Part shown: positions 58,334-64,000 of the stretch, piece by piece
How positions within the stretch are numbered: the stretch's first letter is position 1
Layout: the number at the start of each line of letters is the position of its first letter
Assembly (NCBI RefSeq): GCF_004402235.1
Contig: NZ_SOFS01000018.1
Coordinates: 62,001 to 126,000, forward strand
DNA from: Cryobacterium glucosi
GTDB lineage: Bacteria > Actinomycetota > Actinomycetes > Actinomycetales > Microbacteriaceae
Direction of reading: 5' to 3'
DNA length: 64,000 nt
The notes under the pieces: generated by a model
What the model was told of the DNA's origin: nothing
The model's input: the letters and a program-made list of their open reading frames with translations, nothing else
Database searches by the model: none
Position numbers and translations under genes: made by a program

Positions 58334-60460
58334 TTACATCAGGCCGAGCGCCCCGAGGGCGAAGCGGATGGCCGGGGCGATGTGGGTCGAATACGCAGGA
58401 GTCATGTGCACGGTGTCGTACTTGGTCGGAATCGTGCCCGCGAACGCCGGGCAGGCGCCGTTGTAACAGCTGAACGGCAGCGAGGACACGAAGAAGCTGC
58501 CGGATCCGTTTAACGCACTGGTCGCCGCCGCGAAGTCCTGCCAGGCCTGGTCGATGCCCGTGTTGCAGTTCTGCGGGCTCGACACCGGCGAATAGCACTG
58601 GCCGAGGCTGGCCCCGAGGGGCGGCGGTGCGAGGTAAACGATCCGGCCGGCGGCGTTGTACACGGCCGCCTCCGCGGCCGTCGACGCGACGAGGGTCTCC
58701 GCGGAGAGGGCGGTCCGGTCGGGCGTCTTGCCGAGCGCGTATGCGTTCGAAATCACGACGAGCCGCGGGTTGTCGGCCACGATGCGCTGGGCGACGTCCT
58801 GTTTGCGCTGGGGGCAGGCATCCATCACGCCGGCGCCGTCGTTCTGCACGGGCACGGCCGTGAACCGGCAGCCGTACAGGCCGATCGTGGTGATCTTCCA
58901 CTGCCCGTTGCTGCCCTCCGCGATCACCTTGAACGCGGGGGCATAGGCAAGGGCCGTCGAGTCGCCCACGAGGTACATGTGATTCGGGGCGTCCGAACTG
59001 CCCCAGGTGCAGCCGTCGAAGCTCGGCGTGCTTCCGACATCGAAGCAGCCCCTGGCCGGGTTGTTCTTCGACGTCGTCGCGATCGCGTCGTCGAGGGTGG
59101 GGGAGAGGTTCCCCGGCCACTCGGTTGACGAGGCAGCCGCGCCGAGATCCGCCTGCAGCTGGGCTGTCGGGTCCTCCACCGGGCCGGGCGCCGCGATGGG
59201 TGCTGCCGGGGAACTCGTGCCGTGCAGGGTGACCTGGGCGCTGACACCGATCACGGTCGCGATCACGAACAGGCTCAGCCCGGCAAGAATGAACTGGGAG
59301 CCGAACTTCTCCCGCCAGGTGCGCCAGGCGAGGCGGCTGGATTCCGCTGAATCGCCGAACCGGTGCAGCCACGGTGACCGGTGCAGTGGCTGCTCGATGA
59401 GGTAGTACGACACGATCGAGAGTGCGAGGATCATGCCGAGGATGACCTGCACGCTGAGTGTGGGGTCGGCCATCAGCAGGAACACCATCACCGGGAAGTG
59501 CCAGAGATACAGCGAGTACGAGAGGTCGCCGATCCAGACGCTGAGCGGGTTCGTGAGCGGGAACAGGTAGTGCTGCGGGCCGGTGATGCCGCCGATGATC
59601 ACGAGGGCGGTCGCGGCGACGGGGACGGCTGCCCAGGGCCCTGGAAAGGCGAGGGCGTCGTCGATCAGGAAGAAGCCGGCCAGGATCCCGAGCAGTCCAG
59701 CCCAGCCGAGGAGCCCGCGCAGGGCGACGGGGATCCGGGGGAAGACCGGGGCGGCCGCGGCGAGCAGGGCGCCGACGCCGAGCTCCCACACCCGGGAGAA
59801 CGTGGACAGGTAGGCGGCGGACGGCGTGGTCGCGCTCTCACCGAGGGCATGACAAAAGGACACGACAATGACGACGACCATCACCAGGCCGAGGACCACC
59901 CTGCCGCGGCGGGCGCTCCGCAGGCGCTTCGCGCCCACGGTGAGCACGAGGAGCACCACGATCGGCCAGACGAGATAGAACTGCTCCTCGACCGAGAGCG
60001 ACCAGTACGGCTGCAGCGGCGAGGCCGGGTCGGTCGCATGGAAGTAGTCCGTGCCGATGGCCGTGAAGTGCCAGTTCGCCGCGAAGACGAAGGCCCAGGC
60101 GGCATCCCAGAGCGTGGAGAGCGCCCGCGTGGTGTTGAACAGGAAGTGGGCGAGGACCGCCGTGGCGACCAGTACGGTCACCGCGGCCGGAGCGATCCGC
60201 CGGATGCGCCTGGCGTAGAAACGCCGGAGCGAAATCGTGCCCGTCGTCTCATGGTCGCGGAGCAGGATCCCGGTGATCAGGAATCCCGAGATGACGAAGA
60301 AGATGTCCACGCCGATGAAACCGCCGGTCGGCCACATGATCACGTGGTTGAGCACGACCGCGACGATGGCGACGGCCCGCAGCCCCTGGATATCCCGGCG
60401 CACGGTGGTTTCGCGTGGCGGCGCCGGAGCAGGTCGCTCGGTCTTGAGTGTCGATGTCAC
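58334..60460 (-). CDS. OafA/YrhL-type acyltransferase with SGNH domain
   Basis: 708 aa. The N-terminal acyltransferase-3 domain has 10-11 TM (about residues 20-375), with QGLRAVAIVAVVLNHVIM, GGFIGVDIFFVISGFLIT, FYARRIRRIAPA and YWSLSVEEQFYLVWP. After a Pro/Ala linker the C-terminal SGNH domain has YLVGDSTALAYAP (catalytic Ser) and DTVHMTPAY (Asp-x-x-His). It should O-acetylate or acylate a surface polysaccharide or peptidoglycan outside the cell. GTG 60460 is chosen for AGGGAG 4 nt upstream; the ATG at 60511 has no ribosome site. Confidence 0.91.
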   Translation of the reverse strand: MTSTLKTERPAPAPPRETTVRRDIQGLRAVAIVAVVLNHVIMWPTGGFIGVDIFFVISGFLITGILLRDHETTGTISLRRFYARRIRRIAPAAVTVLVATAVLAHFLFNTTRALSTLWDAAWAFVFAANWHFTAIGTDYFHATDPASPLQPYWSLSVEEQFYLVWPIVVLLVLTVGAKRLRSARRGRVVLGLVMVVVIVVSFCHALGESATTPSAAYLSTFSRVWELGVGALLAAAAPVFPRIPVALRGLLGWAGLLGILAGFFLIDDALAFPGPWAAVPVAATALVIIGGITGPQHYLFPLTNPLSVWIGDLSYSLYLWHFPVMVFLLMADPTLSVQVILGMILALSIVSYYLIEQPLHRSPWLHRFGDSAESSRLAWRTWREKFGSQFILAGLSLFVIATVIGVSAQVTLHGTSSPAAPIAAPGPVEDPTAQLQADLGAAASSTEWPGNLSPTLDDAIATTSKNNPARGCFDVGSTPSFDGCTWGSSDAPNHMYLVGDSTALAYAPAFKVIAEGSNGQWKITTIGLYGCRFTAVPVQNDGAGVMDACPQRKQDVAQRIVADNPRLVVISNAYALGKTPDRTALSAETLVASTAAEAAVYNAAGRIVYLAPPPLGASLGQCYSPVSSPQNCNTGIDQAWQDFAAATSALNGSGSFFVSSLPFSCYNGACPAFAGTIPTKYDTVHMTPAYSTHIAPAIRFALGALGLM

Positions 60461-60548
60461 GGGTCTCCCTGGTTCTGAATGCCCGGGGAGTTTACCGGAA
60501 GGATGTGTCATCGCGGATGCGTGCGCGGCTCCCGGAACGCGCGCGGAC

Positions 60549-62699
60549 TCAGGAACGCAGCGCCAGGGCGAACGGGAGCACCGCAGAGGTGCCCGCCCGG
60601 CGCAGCAGCCGCCCGGCGACGGTGAGGGTCCACCGGCTGTCGGCGAGGTCGTCGATCAGCAGGACCGGCTTGCCGGCGAAGGGCGCCAGGGACGCGGCGA
60701 GTTCGGGCCCGACCTCGAAACGGTTCCACACCGCGGCGAGGCGATAGGCGCTGTTCCCGCCGCTGCCGCCTTCGGGCCCGCCGCCGACGAGGTCCAGGGA
60801 GCCGAGCCAGGGCAGGCGCCCGGCCTCCGACAGGGTGCGGGCGACCGAGGCGACGAGAAGCGGATGCCGCCGCGACGGCATGCTGATCACCGCGGCCGGT
60901 CGTTCGTCCCAGTTCCAGTCGGCGAGCACCCGTACGCAGGCGCTTGTCATCGCGGCGGTCGCAGTGGCATCCGCCGCCTGGACGGCGAAGAGGTCACGGA
61001 GGGGTCCGCCCCAGCCGAGGTCGGTGAGCCGGGCGAGGGCGCGGCCCGGGGCGAGACGCTCGCCAACCGGGATGTTGCCGCGCACGTCGACCCCGAGGCT
61101 CGCGACCCCGGTCGGCCACTGGGCGCGGGGTTCGAGTTCCACGCCGACCCGGTCGAGCGAGGCGGCGGCTGCCGAGGCCGCCGCCACGGCGACGTCGGAC
61201 GGATACCACGCGGTCGTGCAGGTGTCGCACCGGCCGCAGGGCACCGCGGTGTCGTCGTCGAGGGCGCGCTGCAGGAACTCCATCCGGCAGCCGGTCGTGC
61301 GTTCGTAGTCGATCATCGACTGCTGTTCGGCGAGCCGGGCGGCCGCGATGCGCTCGTAGCGCACCTGGTCGTAGACCCAGGGCTGCCCGGTCGACACCCA
61401 GCCGCCGGTGACCCTGCGCACGGCGCCGTCGACGTCGAGGACCTTGAGCAGCAGTTCGAGGGGGGACCGCTTGAGGTCGACGCGCGCCTCGAGCGCCGGC
61501 GTCGAGAGAGGGCGACCACCCGCGTCGCCGAGGGCGCCGAGCACGGCCTCAGCCTTATGCTCGCTCGGCATCGACGAGGTCGCGAAGTACTGCCAGATCG
61601 CCTCGTCCTCGATACCGGGGAGCAGGAGCACGTCGGCGTTCTCGGTCGCGCGCCCCGCGCGACCGACCTGCTGGTAGTACGCGACGGGGGAGGAGGGGGC
61701 GCCCAGGTGCAGCACGAAGCCGAGGTCCGGCTTGTCGAAGCCCATGCCGAGGGCACTTGTGGCGACGAGGGCCTTGACCTCGTTGCGCTTGAGCATCCCC
61801 TCAGACTCCTCGCGTTCCGCGGTGTCGGTCTGGCCGGTGTACGCGCGCACGGCATGGCCGGCCTCGCGCAACAGGCGCGCGGTGTCCTCGGCCGCTGAGA
61901 CGGTGAGGGTGTAGATGATGCCGCTGCCGGGCAGCTCGTCGATGTGGCTGAGCAGCCAGGCGAGCCGGGCTCGCGAGTCGGGCAGCCGAAGCACGCCGAG
62001 CCGCAGGGAGGCTCGGGCGAGCGGCCCGCGGATGGTGACGACGCCGGGCCCCGCTGCCTGGCCTGTTGCCGGCGCCGCGGGTGCGAGCTGTTCCGCGACG
62101 TCCGTCACGACGCGGCTGTTCGCCGTTGCGGTCGTCGCGAGGACCGGCACCCCGGCCGGCATCGTCGCGATGAGGTCGCGCAGCCGCCGGTAGTCCGGAC
62201 GGAAGTCGTGGCCCCAGTCGGAGATGCAGTGCGCTTCGTCGACGACGAGCAGGCCGACGCGACTGATGAGCGCGGGCAGCTGCTCGTCGCGGAAGGAGGG
62301 GTTGTTCAGCCGCTCGGGGGAGACCAGAAGCACGTCGACCTCATCCCTCCGCAGCTGTTCGAGTACCCCGGCCCACTCGTGCGCGTTCGAGGAGTTGATC
62401 GACACGGCACGCACGCCGGCGCGCGCCGCCGCGGCGACCTGGTCCCGCATGAGGGCGAGCAGCGGCGAGACGAGGATGGTGGGGCCTGCGCCCTGGCGGC
62501 GCAGCAGCAGGGTCGCGACGAAGTACACCGCGGACTTTCCCCAGCCGGTGCGCTGCACGACGAGCGCGCGGCGGCGGTCGTCGACGAGGGTGGAGATGGC
62601 CTCGAACTGCCCCTCGTGGAAGTCGGCGTCGTCGCGCCCGACCAGGGTGCGGAGAATCTCACGGGCGGATGCGCGGGTATCGGTCCGGGTGTCGGTCAT
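60549..62699 (-). CDS. RecQ-like DNA helicase with C-terminal PRTase-like domain
   Basis: 716 aa. Helicase motifs: VQRTGWGKSAVYFVA (I), VSPLLALMRDQ (Ia), VVDEAHCISDWGHDFRPDYRRL (II), LATTATAN (III), IIYTLTVSAAEDTARLL (IV), ALGMGFDKPDLGFVLHLGAP (V) and QQVGRAGRATENADVLLL (VI). A RecQ zinc site follows (C..CGRCDTC). The last 150 residues, unlike E. coli RecQ, include a phosphoribosyltransferase-like KPVLLIDDLADSRWTLT. It should unwind DNA 3'-5' in repair. The ATG has no clear Shine-Dalgarno. Confidence 0.9.
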   Translation of the reverse strand: MTDTRTDTRASAREILRTLVGRDDADFHEGQFEAISTLVDDRRRALVVQRTGWGKSAVYFVATLLLRRQGAGPTILVSPLLALMRDQVAAAARAGVRAVSINSSNAHEWAGVLEQLRRDEVDVLLVSPERLNNPSFRDEQLPALISRVGLLVVDEAHCISDWGHDFRPDYRRLRDLIATMPAGVPVLATTATANSRVVTDVAEQLAPAAPATGQAAGPGVVTIRGPLARASLRLGVLRLPDSRARLAWLLSHIDELPGSGIIYTLTVSAAEDTARLLREAGHAVRAYTGQTDTAEREESEGMLKRNEVKALVATSALGMGFDKPDLGFVLHLGAPSSPVAYYQQVGRAGRATENADVLLLPGIEDEAIWQYFATSSMPSEHKAEAVLGALGDAGGRPLSTPALEARVDLKRSPLELLLKVLDVDGAVRRVTGGWVSTGQPWVYDQVRYERIAAARLAEQQSMIDYERTTGCRMEFLQRALDDDTAVPCGRCDTCTTAWYPSDVAVAAASAAAASLDRVGVELEPRAQWPTGVASLGVDVRGNIPVGERLAPGRALARLTDLGWGGPLRDLFAVQAADATATAAMTSACVRVLADWNWDERPAAVISMPSRRHPLLVASVARTLSEAGRLPWLGSLDLVGGGPEGGSGGNSAYRLAAVWNRFEVGPELAASLAPFAGKPVLLIDDLADSRWTLTVAGRLLRRAGTSAVLPFALALRS

Positions 62700-62746
62700 C
62701 GTCCCAGCTTCGCAGGTGCCGCTGACAGTTCTGCGGGGACGCTCGG

Positions 62747-62752
62747 TAGGCT
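62747..62752 (+). promoter_or_regulatory. -10 element (TAGGCT) for leaderless transcript
   Basis: TAGGCT ends 6 nt before GTG 62759, with no Shine-Dalgarno. Confidence 0.55.
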
Positions 62753-62758
62753 CGCAAC

Positions 62759-63481
62759 GTGAAGGTCACCCAGGAACTCGAATCCCGCATGCACCCCGAC
62801 GCGATCGCCGGCTTCCGGCTCATGCTCGCCGAGGCCCGCGTGAGGGACACGATTCTGCTGCCCGAGCGGGCGATGCAGCGGATGGTGGGACACGTGCAAT
62901 GGATCCTGCGCCGGGTGGGTGCCGACGGCATCCGCCTCACCGATGCCGGCTACCTGCCGCCGGTCGATGTGCTCGCGGCGACGACGGAGCTCGACTGGGG
63001 CTGGCCAGTGACGGTCAACCGTGAGGTGCACATGCTTCCGTTGCAGGAGCTGCGTGACCACCTCCGTCGGGTCGGGCTGCTGCGGGTGAGCAAGGGTCGC
63101 CTCATGCTCACGAGCAGGGGTCGGGCACTCGCCGAAAACCCGCGTGAACTCTGGTGGCACCTCGCGCGCACCATTCGCACGAGCCGCTCGCCCGTCGAGG
63201 CGGACGCGACGAGCCTCCTCCTGGTGCTCATCGCCCGGCGGGGTTTCACCGAGGCCGCCCTGTTCAAGCAGGCGCTCGCGCTCGGTCTCGAGACCATCGG
63301 CTGGGGGCAGAAGAACGGCGAGCGCCTTTCCGCGGATGCCGCGTTCCAGGTCGTGCTCCCCAAGTGGCGCCTCTTCAACCACCTCGGCGTCTTCGAACGG
63401 AAGCCCCGCGACTACCTGAACTGGACGATCACCCCGGGCGGGGCCGCCTTCGCCCGCGCGGCCCTGCAGAGCGAGGTCTAG
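62759..63481 (+). CDS. Conserved hypothetical protein, winged-helix-like
   Basis: 240 aa, no signal or TM. I do not recognise the family. The middle (LQELRDHLRRVGLLRVSKGRLMLTSRGRALAENP) and the end (FNHLGVFERKPRDYLNWTITPGGAAFARAAL) have the look of two winged-helix units with a beta-wing (a repeated helix-GLxx-strand-T..G pattern). GTG 62759 fits the leaderless -10. It is divergent from the RecQ-like gene by 59 bp and may share a regulatory region with it. Confidence 0.66.
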   Translation: MKVTQELESRMHPDAIAGFRLMLAEARVRDTILLPERAMQRMVGHVQWILRRVGADGIRLTDAGYLPPVDVLAATTELDWGWPVTVNREVHMLPLQELRDHLRRVGLLRVSKGRLMLTSRGRALAENPRELWWHLARTIRTSRSPVEADATSLLLVLIARRGFTEAALFKQALALGLETIGWGQKNGERLSADAAFQVVLPKWRLFNHLGVFERKPRDYLNWTITPGGAAFARAALQSEV

Positions 63482-63512
63482 CCGCGGAACACCCGCGCTC
63501 GCCGGCTGCCGC

Positions 63513-64000
63513 TCAGGCCGCGATGCCCGACCCGATCGTCGTGAGGAAGAGCGGCACGAGGGCGGCGAACTTGGCGAAGGTGACCAGCGTCGTGACGACG
63601 ACGATGCCGGTCCAGACCCAGATCGGGGTCAGGCCGCGGCCCGCCTGGTTACGCACGACGATCGAGCGGCCGATCACGTAGATACCGGAGGAGAGGAAGG
63701 TCCAGGCCCAGTGGAACGGGCGGGTGAACCCGTCGGCGAGCAGCCGGCGCCGGTCGAAGTAGGCGAGGGTGACCGACGCCGCGTAGACGGCGATGCTGAG
63801 GAGCTGGCTGAGGACATCCGTCGCCGACGTCGTCGTGCCGGTGGAGCCCTCCGACAGCCCCCGGTTGAAGTCCGCGGTGAGGTCGGTCGACGCCACGTTG
63901 ATGAGCGACAGGAGCGGCAGCAGCGTGATGATCCAGATGGCCGCGGTGTAGACGGGCGTGTCCGGTGAGAGGACCCTGGTCGGAGCGAGGCGCCCGTAGA
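63513..64000 (-). CDS. Membrane protein, DUF2510-type C-terminus (5' partial)
   Basis: The frame is open to the window edge (last complete codon ends at 63998), so the start lies outside. The visible 162 residues begin YGRLAPTRVLSPDTPVYTAAIWIITLLP and have four TM segments, ending VTFAKFAALVPLFLTTIGSG. The LSPDTPVYTAAIWIITLLPL pattern is typical of membrane parts of actinobacterial DUF2510-containing proteins; that label is tentative. The GTG at 63896 could be mistaken for a start but lies between TM segments. Convergent with the preceding gene, 31 bp apart. Confidence 0.68.
   Translation of the reverse strand, partial: YGRLAPTRVLSPDTPVYTAAIWIITLLPLLSLINVASTDLTADFNRGLSEGSTGTTTSATDVLSQLLSIAVYAASVTLAYFDRRRLLADGFTRPFHWAWTFLSSGIYVIGRSIVVRNQAGRGLTPIWVWTGIVVVTTLVTFAKFAALVPLFLTTIGSGIAA

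Noticed and set aside
1-64000. CRISPR array, IS element, integrase or prophage genes
   Set aside because: No regularly spaced repeats, transposase, integrase or phage structural protein motifs were seen anywhere in the window.

Overview
This is a stretch of high-GC chromosomal DNA from an actinobacterium, most likely Microbacteriaceae. The evidence is the GC-rich third codon positions, the frequent GCATCCG/GGATGCC words, actinobacterial proteins (AMIN-like lipoprotein, Apf-like SLT proteins, PRTase-tailed RecQ, DUF2510-type membrane protein), and several genes whose -10 hexamer lies only 6-7 nt before the start codon, as in leaderless actinobacterial transcripts. I saw no rRNA, tRNA, CRISPR array, IS element or prophage. 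The family assignment is inference.

Layout. 1-8.6 kb: a hexuronate (galacturonate) catabolic operon on the + strand: a hexose-phosphate mutarotase run in frame into tagaturonate reductase (uxaB), then uxaC, a GPH-family symporter, uxaA, kdgK and eda. Together they carry galacturonate to pyruvate and glyceraldehyde-3-phosphate. 8.7-12.3 kb: a histidine phosphatase, then two tandem secreted SLT/Apf-like cell-wall proteins, each with the same roughly 90-nt leader. 12.3-18.7 kb: single accessory genes: LLM oxidoreductase, EEP nuclease/phosphatase, voltage-gated K+ channel, GyrI-like protein, VOC protein, an orphan DarT-like ADP-ribosyltransferase, and a lipoprotein run together with a MOSC protein. 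18.7-23.3 kb: two translationally coupled GGDEF-EAL proteins. 23.4-36.0 kb: flavodoxin, SNF2 helicase, oligopeptidase B, HAD phosphatase, VOC protein, LCP protein, TspO plus DHA2 exporter, and an FHA protein with a small partner.

36.3-45.9 kb: a RecB-like nuclease/helicase, then the fructose PTS on the minus strand (fruR-fruK-fruA, ptsI, ptsH) with a clear promoter/operator upstream of fruR. 46.0-50.3 kb: sbcD-sbcC. 50.5-53.0 kb: HtrA protease, a perfect 61-bp palindrome, and two small membrane proteins whose 3' ends overlap by 95 bp. 53.1-55.6 kb: a polar amino-acid ABC importer with a three-way-junction-like leader. 55.8-64 kb: a degenerate ADP-ribosylglycohydrolase, an ABC-F protein, an AT3-SGNH acyltransferase, a RecQ-like helicase, a conserved hypothetical and a truncated membrane protein.

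The window is mostly ordinary chromosome. The best candidates for something undescribed are the duplicated leader before the SLT genes, the 61-bp palindrome, the structured leader of the amino-acid importer, the orphan DarT-like protein with a Cys-containing N-terminus, the lipoprotein/MOSC run-on with its internal promoter, and the functionally diverged GGDEF-EAL pair.
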